NCBI RefSeq assembly: GCF_030580915.1
Contig: NZ_JAUQTA010000001.1
Span: 186,001 to 250,000 of the forward strand
Reading direction: 5' to 3'
Length of the DNA: 64,000 nt
From: Nocardioides jiangxiensis
GTDB lineage: Bacteria; Actinomycetota; Actinomycetes; Propionibacteriales; Nocardioidaceae
Below the pieces are notes generated by a model. That model saw nothing but the letters and a program-made list of their open reading frames with translations, was not told the DNA's origin and did no database searches. Each line of letters begins with the position of its first letter. Within the stretch, counting starts at the first letter, position 1. The translations under genes were made by a program, and so were the position numbers. This document shows positions 1 through 8,309 of the stretch, in pieces.

Positions 1-339
1 GTCGGGCTCGGCGAACTCGTGCCGACCGCCCAGCAGCATCGCGGCGCTCTCGCGCGAGATGCCCGCCATCGGGTCGGTGAGCAGGTGGCGGTCGGCCGGG
101 TGGATCCACGCGGTGGCGTCGTAGGTGCCGGCGACGGGGGTGACCGACCACATGTGGTCGATGTGCCCGTGGGTCAGCAGGACGGCCACCGGCTTGAGGT
201 TGTGCTCGCGGACGACGGCCTCGACGCCCTTGGTCGCGTCCTGGCCGGGGTCGATGACGATGCACTCGGCACCGGGCTCCGTCGCGATGACATAGCAGTT
301 GGTGCCCCAGGAACCGGCGGGGAATCCGGCGATGAACAC
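1..339 (-). CDS. MBL-fold metallohydrolase (partial, C-terminal part beyond window edge)
   Basis: The first 113 codons of a metallo-beta-lactamase-fold hydrolase of the glyoxalase II-like group are visible; the gene runs off the left edge. It opens with a GTG start (V F I A G F P) preceded by GAGG eight bases upstream. An early strand (NCYVIA, then CIVIDPG) is followed by the dinuclear metal motif THGHIDH at about residues 72-78, which binds zinc or iron in this fold. In actinobacteria a protein of this kind often lies upstream of the relA region. The true substrate cannot be read from the sequence; glyoxalase II or a general thioesterase are both possible. It is divergent from the DUF349 gene, so both promoters must lie in the 93-bp gap. 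Confidence 0.85.
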   Translation of the reverse strand, partial: MFIAGFPAGSWGTNCYVIATEPGAECIVIDPGQDATKGVEAVVREHNLKPVAVLLTHGHIDHMWSVTPVAGTYDATAWIHPADRHLLTDPMAGISRESAAMLLGGRHEFAEPD

Positions 340-418
340 GTGGCGACCTCATCTGCCTCGGTGACTGCGGACCGTCAGAGCCTACCGATTGCCTGCCTCG
401 GGTCCCGACCCGTGTGAC

Positions 419-424
419 TACGAT
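419..424 (+). promoter_or_regulatory. Candidate -10 box for the DUF349 gene (leaderless type)
   Basis: TACGAT lies 8 bases before the ATG at 433. This matches the TANNNT-N6-8-start arrangement seen repeatedly in this window and would give a transcript that starts at or next to the start codon. Confidence 0.4.
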
Positions 425-432
425 GGGCAACC

Positions 433-1707
433 ATGAGCGAGCAGCAGGACACGACCACCTCGTCCGCGCCCTCCGCGGGGCAGCCGAACGACTGGGGCCG
501 CGTCGCCGAGGACCGCACCGTCTACGTCCGTACGGCCGACGGCGAACGAGCCGTCGGGCAGTACCCGGAGGGCACGCCCGAAGAGGCGCTGAAGTTCTTC
601 ACCGACCGCTACGACGCCCTGGCGTTCGAGGTGGACCTGCTCGAGCAGCGCGTGAAGGGCGGGGCCCTCGGCCCCGACGAGGCCGCCGGTTCGGTGAAGA
701 AGGTCCGCGAACAGGTCGTCGACGCCCACGCCGTCGGTGACCTCGACTCCCTCGTCGCCCGCCTCGACGCCCTCGGCACCGTCATCGCTGAGCAGCGCGA
801 GGCCAAGAAGGCCGAGCGTGCCGCGAAGACGGCCGAGTCCAGGATCCGCAAGGAGCAGATCGTCAGCGAGGCCGAGAAGCTGGCCGGCTCGTCGGACTGG
901 CGCAACGGCGCCAACCGCCTGCGGGACCTGCTCGAGGAGTGGAAGGCGCTCCCCCGTCTCGACCGCGCCAGCGACGACGCCCTCTGGCGCCGCTTCTCGA
1001 CCGCGCGCACGGCGTACACCCGCCACCGCAAGTCCCACTTCGCCGAGCAGAACGAGAAGCGCGACGCCGCGAAGTCGATCAAGGAGAAGCTCGCCGAGCA
1101 GGCCGAGGCCCTCGCCGGCTCGACCGACTGGGGTGCGACCGCGGGCGAGTACCGCCGTCTCATGCAGCAGTGGAAGGCAGCCGGCCCCGCCCCTCGCGAG
1201 ATCGACGACAAGCTCTGGAAGCGATTCCGCGGCGCCCAGGATGCGTTCTTCGGCGCCCGCGACGCGGCCAATGCCGAGCTGGACCAGGAGTTCGCTGCCA
1301 ACGCCGAGGTCAAGGAGCAGATCCTCGCCGAGGCGGAGAAGCTCGTCCCCGTGACCGACCTCGAGGCCGCCAAGAAGGCACTGCGCGACCTCGCCGAGCG
1401 CTGGGAGGCTGCGGGCAAGGTCCCGCGCGACCGCATCAAGGAGCTCGAGGGCCGGATGCGCAAGGTCGAGACCGCCATCCGTCAGGCCGAGGACGAGCAG
1501 TGGCAGAAGTCCGACCCGGAGAAGTCCGCCCGTGCCGACGGCATGGTCGCGCAGCTCGAGGCCGGCATCGCCGAGGTCGAGGCCAAGCTCGAGAAGGCGA
1601 AGGCCGCCGGCGACGACAAGCGGGTCAAGCAGCTCGAGGCCGACATCGCGAGCAAGCAGCAGTTCCTGGAGATGGCCCGCAAGGTCAGCTCCGAGTTCAG
1701 CGCCTGA
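433..1707 (+). CDS. DUF349 domain-containing protein
   Basis: A 424-residue, highly charged, mostly helical protein. Repeated units with a conserved W...A...L..LLEEWKALP or RLMQQWKAAGP pattern, near residues 155-200, 230-275 and 295-345, are DUF349 repeats. The C-terminus is predicted coiled coil rich in K, E and A, and no signal peptide is present. DUF349 proteins are conserved in actinobacteria next to relA, but their biochemical role is not established. The start at the ATG in MSEQQD is supported by the -10-like TACGAT just upstream. It is transcribed away from the MBL gene and stands alone or with the downstream AraC gene, which begins 18 bases after its stop. Confidence 0.9.
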   Translation: MSEQQDTTTSSAPSAGQPNDWGRVAEDRTVYVRTADGERAVGQYPEGTPEEALKFFTDRYDALAFEVDLLEQRVKGGALGPDEAAGSVKKVREQVVDAHAVGDLDSLVARLDALGTVIAEQREAKKAERAAKTAESRIRKEQIVSEAEKLAGSSDWRNGANRLRDLLEEWKALPRLDRASDDALWRRFSTARTAYTRHRKSHFAEQNEKRDAAKSIKEKLAEQAEALAGSTDWGATAGEYRRLMQQWKAAGPAPREIDDKLWKRFRGAQDAFFGARDAANAELDQEFAANAEVKEQILAEAEKLVPVTDLEAAKKALRDLAERWEAAGKVPRDRIKELEGRMRKVETAIRQAEDEQWQKSDPEKSARADGMVAQLEAGIAEVEAKLEKAKAAGDDKRVKQLEADIASKQQFLEMARKVSSEFSA

Positions 1708-1725
1708 CCGGAAGCCACCCGAGCG

Positions 1726-2187
1726 ATGGCGCAGACGCCCGCGGACCTGCGGGCGCTGCGCCGCGCCCGTGACCTCATGGACCGGCGGTACGCCGACCCG
1801 CTCGACGTCGATGCCATGGCAGCGACGGCGCACATGTCGACCGGGCACTTCCACCGCGCCTTCAAGGACGCGTTCGGCGAGACGCCGTACACGTACCTGA
1901 TGACGCGGCGCATCGAGCGTGCGATGGCGCTCCTGCGCGACGGCGTGAGCGTCACCGACGCCTGCTTCGCCGTCGGCGCCTCGTCGCTGGGGTCGTTCAG
2001 CAGCCGCTTCACCGAGGTCGTCGGGATGTCGCCGTCGGCCTACCGTGCCGCCGACCATCCGCCGTACGAGGAGATCCCGGCCTGCATCGCCCGGATCATC
2101 GGCCGACCGCCGCGCTACCCGGCCCCGCCGGCGGTCGAGGCCGATCGGTCAGGATCCGAGAAGCCCGCGCCCGACTCCCCTGCCTAG
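1726..2187 (+). CDS. AraC-type helix-turn-helix transcriptional regulator
   Basis: A short (153 aa) regulator consisting almost only of an AraC/XylS DNA-binding domain. The two helix-turn-helix units span about residues 25-110: MAATAHMSTGHFHRAFK, then SVTDACFAVG with SSLGSFSSRF, the second-helix signature. The N-terminal effector or cupin domain of full-length AraC proteins is missing, so a ligand cannot be predicted. The C-terminal 35 residues are proline-rich. It is followed 10 bases later by a VOC-fold protein, and AraC-only regulators paired with VOC (glyoxalase/bleomycin-resistance fold) proteins are common in actinobacteria. It may control that neighbour, but the VOC gene seems to have its own promoter inside the end of this gene. 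Confidence 0.9.
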   Translation: MAQTPADLRALRRARDLMDRRYADPLDVDAMAATAHMSTGHFHRAFKDAFGETPYTYLMTRRIERAMALLRDGVSVTDACFAVGASSLGSFSSRFTEVVGMSPSAYRAADHPPYEEIPACIARIIGRPPRYPAPPAVEADRSGSEKPAPDSPA

Positions 2188-2190
2188 GGT
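2185..2190 (+). promoter_or_regulatory. Candidate -10 box for VOC gene (leaderless type)
   Basis: TAGGGT, 7 bases before the ATG at 2198. It overlaps the stop codon of the AraC gene and supports 2198 as the true VOC start over the longer in-frame opening at 2045. Confidence 0.45.
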
Positions 2191-2197
2191 CGGTGAC

Positions 2198-2596
2198 ATG
2201 AAGATCCAGAACACCTTCCTCACCGTCGACGACCACGACAAGGCCCTCGAGTTCTACGTCGAGCGGCTCGGGTTCGTCACCACCAACGACGTCGCGTTCG
2301 GCGACTTCCGGTGGGTCAGCATCGCGGCCCCCGACGACCTGGGCACCAACGTCGTCCTGATCAACGTCGGCGGCGGCCCGGACACCTCGCCCAGCGACCG
2401 CGAGGCACTCGCCGGCCTGCTCGCCAAGGGCCTGCTCCCCGGACTGGTGCTCTCCGTCGACGACGTCGACGCTGCCTTCGCCCGACTCGAGGCCGCGGGC
2501 TGCGACGTCATCCAGGAGCCGACCACGCAGCACTGGGGTCGCGACTGCGCCTTCCGCGACCCCGCCGGCAACATGGTGCGCCTCAACCAGCACTGA
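2198..2596 (+). CDS. VOC family protein (glyoxalase/bleomycin-resistance fold)
   Basis: A 132-residue vicinal oxygen chelate protein with two beta-alpha-beta-beta-beta units. The first unit starts MKIQNTFLTVDDHDKALEFY, and the second contains LVLSVDDVDAAFARLEAAG and ends in RDPAGNMVRLNQ, the usual C-terminal VOC signature with a DPxGN turn. The fold hosts glyoxalase I, dioxygenases and drug-binding proteins. The specific reaction cannot be assigned, and the metal ligand pattern is not complete enough to call glyoxalase I. Length is normal for the single-domain family. It sits after an AraC-type regulator and faces rel across a bidirectional terminator. Confidence 0.9.
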   Translation: MKIQNTFLTVDDHDKALEFYVERLGFVTTNDVAFGDFRWVSIAAPDDLGTNVVLINVGGGPDTSPSDREALAGLLAKGLLPGLVLSVDDVDAAFARLEAAGCDVIQEPTTQHWGRDCAFRDPAGNMVRLNQH

Positions 2597-2601
2597 CCGC
2601 C

Positions 2602-2636
2602 CCGGTGGTCCTGCGCGGACTGCGGAGGACCACCGG
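2602..2636. terminator. Bidirectional intrinsic terminator between VOC gene and rel
   Basis: A perfect 10-bp inverted repeat, CCGGTGGTCC (2602-2611) and GGACCACCGG (2627-2636), lies between two convergent stop codons. It lacks a clear U-tract, as is common in high-GC actinobacteria. Confidence 0.7.
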
Positions 2637-4970
2637 TCAGACGCGGTAGGCGTCGAAGACGCCAGGCACGCCGCGCACGGCCCGCAGGACGTTGTCGAGG
2701 TGCTTGGCGTCGGCCATCTCGAAGCTGAACTTCGACTTGGCGACCCGGTCCCGGGAGGTGTTGAGGGAGGCCGAGAGGATGTTCACGTGGGCGTCCGAGA
2801 GCGCCATCGTGATGTCCGACAGCAGGCGCGACCGGTCCAGCGCCTCGACCTGGATGTTGACCAGGAACGTCGCCTTGGCGCTGCCCTCCCACTCGACCTC
2901 GATCAGGCGCTCGGGCTGGCTCTGCAGGTCGGCGGCGTTGGTGCAGTCGGTGCGGTGCACGGAGACACCTCCGCCCTTGGTGACGAAGCCGAGGATCTCG
3001 TCCGGCGGCACCGGCGTGCAGCACTTGGCCAGCTTCACCCAGAGGCCATCGGCACCCTTGACGACCACCGGCACCTCGCCGCTGGCCGACCCGAAGGAAC
3101 GCGGCGTCCGTCCGGTGCGACCGGTGATCGTCACGCCCTCGGCGAGGTCCTCGGCAGCCCCCTGGTCGCCGCCGTGCAGCTCGATCACCCGGCGTACGAC
3201 GGCAGCAGCGGAGAGCTGGTTCTCCCCGACGGCCGCGTAGACCGCCGACACGTCGGCGAGCTTGAAGTGCTCGGCGACCTCGGTCAGGGCCTCGTGCGAC
3301 ATCAGGCGCTTGAGGGGCAGGCCCTCCTTGCGCATGAGCTTCACGATCTGGTCCTTGCCGTGCTCGATCGCCTCGTCGCGCCGCTCCTTGGTGAACCAGT
3401 GGCGGATCTTGTTGCGCGCACGCGGCGACTTCACGAACGAGAGCCAGTCCTGCGACGGGCCCGCGTTGGGTGCCTTCGAGGTGAAGACCTCGACGACGTC
3501 GCCGTTCTCGAGCTGGGACTCCAGCGAGACCAGGCGACCGTTGACCCGGGCACCGATGGTGTGGTGGCCGACCTCGGTGTGCACGGCGTAGGCGAAGTCG
3601 ACGGGCGTCGCTCCAGCGGGCAGCGCGATGACGTCCCCGCGCGGGGTGAAGACGTAGACCTCCGCCCGGTTCATCTCGAAGCGGAGCGACTCCAGGAACT
3701 CCCCCGGGTCCTCCACCTCGGACTGCCAGTCCAGCAGCTGCCGGACCCAGGTCATGTCGTCCTTGTCGGCCAGCCGGTCGGTGTCGACGCCGTTGCGGCC
3801 GTCCTCCTTATACTTCCAGTGCGCCGCGACGCCGTACTCCGCGCGGCGGTGCTGGGCGTAGGTGCGCACCTGCATCTCCACGGCCTTGCCGTGCGGGCCG
3901 ATGACCGTCGTGTGGAGCGACTGGTACATGTTGAACTTCGGCATCGCGACGTAGTCCTTGAACCGGCCGAGCACCGGGTTCCACCGGGCGTGCAGGACGC
4001 CCAGGACGGCGTAGCAGTCGCGGTCCTCCTCGACGAGGACGCGGATGCCGACGAGGTCGTAGATGTCGGAGAAGTCGCGGCCGCCGACGATCATCTTCTG
4101 GTAGATCGAGTAGTAGTGCTTCGGACGGCCGGTGACGGTGGCCTTGATCTTCGCCTCACGCAGGTCCGCCTCGACCTGGGCGATCACCTCGGCCAGGAAC
4201 TTGTCGCGGGAGGGCGCACGCTCGGCGACGAGGCGCACGATCTCGTCGTAGATCTTCGGGTGCAGCGTCGCGAAGGAGAGGTCCTCCAGCTCCCACTTGA
4301 TGGTGTTCATGCCGAGGCGGTGGGCCAGCGGCGCGAAGATGTCGAGCGTCTCGCGTGCCTTGCGCTCCTGCGTCTCCTGCTTCACGAAGCGGAGGGTGCG
4401 CATGTTGTGCAGCCGGTCGGCGAGCTTGATGACGAGCACCCGGATGTCGCGCGACATCGCGACGATCATCTTGCGGATCGTCTCGGCCTCGGCGTTGGCG
4501 CCGTAGTGGACCTTGTCGAGCTTGGTGACGCCGTCGACCAGCTGCGCCACCTCCTCGCCGAAGTCCTTGCGCAGCTCCTCCAGCGTGTACGCCGTGTCCT
4601 CGACCGTGTCGTGGAGCAGCGCCGCGCACAGCGTCGCCTCGGTCATGCCGATGTCAGCGAGGATCGTCGTCACCGCGAGCGGGTGCGTGATGTAGGGGTC
4701 GCCGCTCTTGCGCCGCTGGTCGCGGTGGTGGAACTCCGCGGTCAGGTAGGCGCGCTCCAGCAGCGCCAGGTCGGCCTTCGGATGGCTAGCGCGCACCGAG
4801 CGGAACAGCGGCTCCAGGACCGGGTTGGTGCCCCCGCGCTGCTGCGCGCCGATGCGGGCCAGACGGGCGCGCATCCGGCGCGCCGACTGCGCACCGATCG
4901 GCTCGGCGGCCGGCGTCGCAGGCGACTGCGCGGACGCCGGGGACGGAGATGCAGCACGGTCCTCGGTCAT
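2637..4970 (-). CDS. relA: Bifunctional (p)ppGpp synthetase/hydrolase Rel
   Basis: A 777-residue long RSH enzyme that makes and degrades the stringent-response alarmone from ATP and GTP/GDP. Domain order is clear: an HD hydrolase at about 70-210 with the metal pair LLHDTVED at 118-125; a synthetase at about 255-400 with YHYSIYQKM and the substrate signature [19 protein letters not shown]; a TGS domain at about 450-515 ([13 protein letters not shown]); and a C-terminal ACT domain after about 695. Having both intact catalytic halves, it should be bifunctional, as in other actinobacteria with one main Rel. The first 35 residues are an Ala/Pro/Ser-rich extension. Rel stands downstream of apt and gap, the conserved actinobacterial order, but its own -10 box suggests independent transcription. 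Confidence 0.97.
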   Translation of the reverse strand: MTEDRAASPSPASAQSPATPAAEPIGAQSARRMRARLARIGAQQRGGTNPVLEPLFRSVRASHPKADLALLERAYLTAEFHHRDQRRKSGDPYITHPLAVTTILADIGMTEATLCAALLHDTVEDTAYTLEELRKDFGEEVAQLVDGVTKLDKVHYGANAEAETIRKMIVAMSRDIRVLVIKLADRLHNMRTLRFVKQETQERKARETLDIFAPLAHRLGMNTIKWELEDLSFATLHPKIYDEIVRLVAERAPSRDKFLAEVIAQVEADLREAKIKATVTGRPKHYYSIYQKMIVGGRDFSDIYDLVGIRVLVEEDRDCYAVLGVLHARWNPVLGRFKDYVAMPKFNMYQSLHTTVIGPHGKAVEMQVRTYAQHRRAEYGVAAHWKYKEDGRNGVDTDRLADKDDMTWVRQLLDWQSEVEDPGEFLESLRFEMNRAEVYVFTPRGDVIALPAGATPVDFAYAVHTEVGHHTIGARVNGRLVSLESQLENGDVVEVFTSKAPNAGPSQDWLSFVKSPRARNKIRHWFTKERRDEAIEHGKDQIVKLMRKEGLPLKRLMSHEALTEVAEHFKLADVSAVYAAVGENQLSAAAVVRRVIELHGGDQGAAEDLAEGVTITGRTGRTPRSFGSASGEVPVVVKGADGLWVKLAKCCTPVPPDEILGFVTKGGGVSVHRTDCTNAADLQSQPERLIEVEWEGSAKATFLVNIQVEALDRSRLLSDITMALSDAHVNILSASLNTSRDRVAKSKFSFEMADAKHLDNVLRAVRGVPGVFDAYRV

Positions 4971-4976
4971 CTCCTC

Positions 4977-4982
4977 ATCCTA
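4977..4982 (-). promoter_or_regulatory. Candidate -10 box of rel (leaderless type)
   Basis: On the minus strand TAGGAT is followed by GAGGAG and then the ATG at 4970. The six-base spacer could act both as a short leader and as a Shine-Dalgarno sequence. Confidence 0.45.
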
Positions 4983-5028
4983 GGGGCGCGCGCACGTCCG
5001 GCGTACGCCGACCGGGCGCAAAGCGAAA

Positions 5029-5059
5029 CGCGGCCCGCGCCCTGGGGGCGCGAGCCGCG
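5029..5059 (-). terminator. Intrinsic terminator downstream of gap
   Basis: Long GC-rich stem (CGCGGC-CGCGCCC paired with GGGCGCG-GCCGCG) followed on the minus strand by the T-rich run TTTCGCTTTG. It lies 24 bases after the gap stop codon and separates gap from rel. Confidence 0.8.
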
Positions 5060-5082
5060 TGACGGTGAAGCGATGACCCGGA

Positions 5083-6516
5083 TCAGGCCGACGGGAACAG
5101 CGGGTACTCCACGCCGGAGATGTGCTGGACCACGCGGACCACCTGGCACGAGTAGCCGAACTCGTTGTCGTACCAGAGGTAGGCGATCGCGTTGGTGCCG
5201 TTCACGATGGTCGCGTTGGCATCGAAGATCGACGCGTGGCGCGAGCCGACGAAGTCCGTGGAGACCGCGTCGTTGGACGTGGTGAAGTCGATCTGACGCT
5301 TCAGGTCGGAGTGCAGCGACGTGTTGCGCATGAAGTCGTTGAGCTCCTCCTTCGTCGTCTCGCGCTTCAGCGTCAGGTTCAGGATCGCCATCGACACGTC
5401 GGGGGTGGGGACGCGGATCGAGGAGCCCGAGATGTGGGCGCCGAAGTCCGGCATCGCCTTCTTGATCGCGGACGCCGCACCGGTCTCGGTGAGGACCATG
5501 TTGAGCGGCGCAGAGCGACCGCGACGGTCACCCTTGTGGAAGTTGTCCAGCAGGTTCTGGTCGTTGGTGAACGAGTGGACCGTCTCCACGTGGCCCTGGA
5601 CGATGCCGAACTCGTCCTCGATCGCCTTCAGCGGCGGCACGATCGCGTTGGTCGTGCAGGACGCGCAGGACAGGACGTTGTCCGTGTCCTCGATCGTGTG
5701 GTGGTTCACGCCGTGGACGATGTTCTTGACGTCGCCCTTGCCGGGCGCGGTCAGGACCACCTTGGCGACACCCGGGCGGAGGTGCAGCGACAGACCCTCG
5801 CGGTCGCGCCACTTGCCGGTGTTGTCGATGAGGATGGCGTCGTTGATGCCGTACTCCGTGTAGTCGACCTCGGAAGGGTCGTTGGAGTAGATGAACTGGA
5901 TCTCGACACCGTTGGCGATGATGACGTTGCGCGACTCGTCGATCTCGATGGAGCCGTTGAACTGACCGTGGATCGAGTCGCGGCGCAGGAGCGAGGCACG
6001 CTTCTTGAGGTCGTCGTCGGATCCCTTGCGGACGACGACGGCGCGCAGCGCGAGGCCGTTGCCCGAGCCGGACTTCTCGATCAGCAGGCGGGCCAGGAGG
6101 CGGCCGATGCGACCGAAGCCGTAGAGCACGACGTCGGTGTGGCCGTCGCGGACCAGCTTGTTCTCGCCGGTGGCGCCGGCGAGCTCGGCCGCGACGTACT
6201 CCTCGACGGAGAGGCCCTTGGAGTCCTCGGCGTAGGCGAGGGCGAGCTTGCCGATGTCGATGCGCGAGGGACCGAGGTCGAGCGCGGCGACGGCCTTGAG
6301 GATCGGGAAGGTCTGCTCGATGCTCAGGCCCGTGCCGACGATCTGGCGGACGTACTTGTGGGTCTTCAGGATGCTGATGACCGACTTGTTCACCAGGGAC
6401 CGGCTGTGCACGAGGACGGTGACGTCCCGCTCGCGGTAGAGCTGGCCGATGATCGGGATCATGGCCTCGGCAAGCGCCTCGCGCTGCTTCCAGTCGGCGA
6501 AGTGGTCAGACGTCAC
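5083..6516 (-). CDS. gap: Glyceraldehyde-3-phosphate dehydrogenase, long (GapB/Gap2-like) form
   Basis: A 477-residue GAPDH, about 140 residues longer than the glycolytic GapA because of an N-terminal extension. The Rossmann segment (VVLYGFGRIGRLLARLL) begins near residue 129, and the catalytic cysteine lies in SCASCTTNAIVPPLKA near residue 284. This architecture matches the long actinobacterial GapB class typified by Corynebacterium glutamicum GapB, reported as mainly gluconeogenic and able to use NADP; cofactor choice here is inference. The start is GTG at 6516, with only a weak ribosome-binding site (AGAAG). A strong terminator follows, so it is probably transcribed alone or from the apt side. 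Nothing in the sequence shows how it is regulated. Confidence 0.95.
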   Translation of the reverse strand: MTSDHFADWKQREALAEAMIPIIGQLYRERDVTVLVHSRSLVNKSVISILKTHKYVRQIVGTGLSIEQTFPILKAVAALDLGPSRIDIGKLALAYAEDSKGLSVEEYVAAELAGATGENKLVRDGHTDVVLYGFGRIGRLLARLLIEKSGSGNGLALRAVVVRKGSDDDLKKRASLLRRDSIHGQFNGSIEIDESRNVIIANGVEIQFIYSNDPSEVDYTEYGINDAILIDNTGKWRDREGLSLHLRPGVAKVVLTAPGKGDVKNIVHGVNHHTIEDTDNVLSCASCTTNAIVPPLKAIEDEFGIVQGHVETVHSFTNDQNLLDNFHKGDRRGRSAPLNMVLTETGAASAIKKAMPDFGAHISGSSIRVPTPDVSMAILNLTLKRETTKEELNDFMRNTSLHSDLKRQIDFTTSNDAVSTDFVGSRHASIFDANATIVNGTNAIAYLWYDNEFGYSCQVVRVVQHISGVEYPLFPSA

Positions 6517-6561
6517 GTCAGTGCTTCTCTTTCTCGAATGGATCTGTGAAGTTCAAGCGGG

Positions 6562-7125
6562 TCAGACGGTACCGAGCGCGGTGACCGGAAGACCCGGGTT
6601 TGTCTCGCGACCCGGAAGGAAGCTGAGCTCCATCAGGACCGCGACCGCGTGCACCGAGCCCCCACAGGACTCGACGAGCTCGCGCGTCGCGGCGATGGTG
6701 CCGCCCGTCGCGAGGACGTCGTCGACCAGCAGGACCCTCTCCCCCGGCGCGACCGCGTCCCGGTGGATCTCCAGGGTGGCCTCGCCGTACTCGAGGGCGT
6801 AGGACACAGCGTGGGTCTCACGCGGCAGCTTGCCCGCCTTGCGCACCGGGACGAACCCGGCACCGAGGGCGAGGGCCACAGGGGCAGCGAGGATGAACCC
6901 GCGTGCCTCCATGCCCACGACCTTGTCAATGATGACGTCTCCGGCCTCGTCGCGGCCAGCAGATGCGAGAGCCGTCACAACGGCGGTGAAGGCGTCGTGG
7001 TCGGCCAGCAGCGGCGTGATGTCCTTGAACATCACGCCTTCCTGCGGGTAGTCCGCCACGTCGACCACGCACGCCTGCAGCGCGCGATCGACCTGGGCGC
7101 GGACCTCGGGGGCCAGCTCCACCAT
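6562..7125 (-). CDS. apt: Adenine phosphoribosyltransferase
   Basis: A 187-residue purine salvage enzyme that joins adenine to PRPP to form AMP. It shows the family features in order: FKDITPLL near residue 30, GMEARGFILAAPVALALG (base/active-site loop) near 65, VPVRKAGKLP, and the PRPP-binding loop VLLVDDVLATGGT near 125-137. The ATG at 7125 is taken as the start because it overlaps the secF stop (TGATG), giving translational coupling. The longer reading frame upstream is antisense shadow. Position after yajC-secD-secF and before rel is the classic actinobacterial arrangement linking purine salvage to the stringent response. Confidence 0.95.
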   Translation of the reverse strand: MVELAPEVRAQVDRALQACVVDVADYPQEGVMFKDITPLLADHDAFTAVVTALASAGRDEAGDVIIDKVVGMEARGFILAAPVALALGAGFVPVRKAGKLPRETHAVSYALEYGEATLEIHRDAVAPGERVLLVDDVLATGGTIAATRELVESCGGSVHAVAVLMELSFLPGRETNPGLPVTALGTV

Positions 7126-8309
7126 CAGCGCTCGTCCAGCTCGTCGGGCGTCTCGTCCTGGTCCTTGAGGAAGCCCTTCGGCAGGCGGTCGCGCGTCATC
7201 GGACGCTGCGGGGCGTTCGGGTCGATGTGCAGGCGCGCCTGCTCCAGCGCAGTCGTCGTCGGGTCGGCGAAGACCGGCATGCCCTCCGCGAACGACGGCA
7301 CGCTGGCGTACGGGTCGGCGGCACGGATCCGGGCGGCGGCACGGCGGTTGACCACCTCGACGTCGTCGTCGTTCTTCTTCAGGATCACCAGCAGCGGCGT
7401 CGCGATGAAGATCGAGGAGTAGGCACCGGCGAGCATGCCGACGAAGAGCGCGAGTGCCAGGTCCTTCAGCGACCCGGAGCCGAGCTGGACCACGCCGACG
7501 TAGAGAAGCGCCGCGACCGGGAGCAGCGCGACGATCGAGGTGTTGATCGAGCGGACCAGCGTCTGGTTGACCGCGAGGTTGGCGCCGTCGGCGTAGGTCC
7601 GGGAACCGGCCTTGCCCTGGTGGGTGTTCTCGCGGACCTTGTCGAAGACGACGACGGTGTCGTAGAGCGAGAAGCCGAGGATGGTCAGGATGCCGGTGAC
7701 GGTCGCGGGCGAGACCTCGAAGCCGGAGAGCGCGTAGATGCCGACGGTGATCAGGACATCGTGCGCCAGGGCCACGATCGCGGCCACGGACATCTTCCAC
7801 TCGCGGAAGTAGGCCCAGATGAAGAGCACCACGACGATGAGGAAGACGATCAGGCCGAGGATCGCCCTGTTGAGGACGTCCTTGCCCCAGCTGGACCCGA
7901 TGTCGGAGACCGACACGTCCTTCTGGGCGTCGACGTGCGCTGCGGAGGCGAGCTCGTCCATCACCTTGATCGAGTCCGCGGTCGAGAGCGACTCGGTCTG
8001 GACGAGGATCGCCTTGTCGCCGGAGGTGGTGACGACCGGCTGCTCGGCATCCTTGATGCCCAGGCCGGCGACGGCGTCACGGAGCTTGTCGGCGTTGGCC
8101 TGGGTCACCTGGTCCGCAGGCAGGCTCACGGAGTACTCCGAGCCGCCGACGAACTCGATGCCGAGGTTGAGGCCCTTCCACGCCAGTCCGGTGATCGCGA
8201 GGATCAGGATCACCGCGGAGGCGGCGTACCAGGTCTTCCAGCGACCGACGAAGTCGATCGAGCGGTGACCGTTGTAGAGGTCGTTGCCGAGACGGTTGAA
8301 ACGGCCCAT
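7125..8309 (-). CDS. secF: Protein translocase subunit SecF
   Basis: A 394-residue inner-membrane component of the SecDF complex, which uses the proton-motive force to pull exported proteins through SecYEG. It has one N-terminal membrane segment (near 24-44), an extracytoplasmic domain beginning with the signature GLNLGIEFVGGSEY, and a five-helix C-terminal membrane domain (about 150-310) with VTGILTILGFSLYDTVVVFDKVREN. The family signature is normally GIDFTGG; here it reads GIEFVGG. The C-terminal 80 residues are a charged cytoplasmic tail that is variable in actinobacteria. The ATG at 8309 overlaps the secD stop by one base. Operon: yajC-secD-secF-apt. Confidence 0.95.
   Translation of the reverse strand: MGRFNRLGNDLYNGHRSIDFVGRWKTWYAASAVILILAITGLAWKGLNLGIEFVGGSEYSVSLPADQVTQANADKLRDAVAGLGIKDAEQPVVTTSGDKAILVQTESLSTADSIKVMDELASAAHVDAQKDVSVSDIGSSWGKDVLNRAILGLIVFLIVVVLFIWAYFREWKMSVAAIVALAHDVLITVGIYALSGFEVSPATVTGILTILGFSLYDTVVVFDKVRENTHQGKAGSRTYADGANLAVNQTLVRSINTSIVALLPVAALLYVGVVQLGSGSLKDLALALFVGMLAGAYSSIFIATPLLVILKKNDDDVEVVNRRAAARIRAADPYASVPSFAEGMPVFADPTTTALEQARLHIDPNAPQRPMTRDRLPKGFLKDQDETPDELDER

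Noticed and set aside
2700-5285. 861-codon plus-strand frame
   Set aside because: Antisense to rel; composition is typical of a GC-rich shadow and no motif is present.
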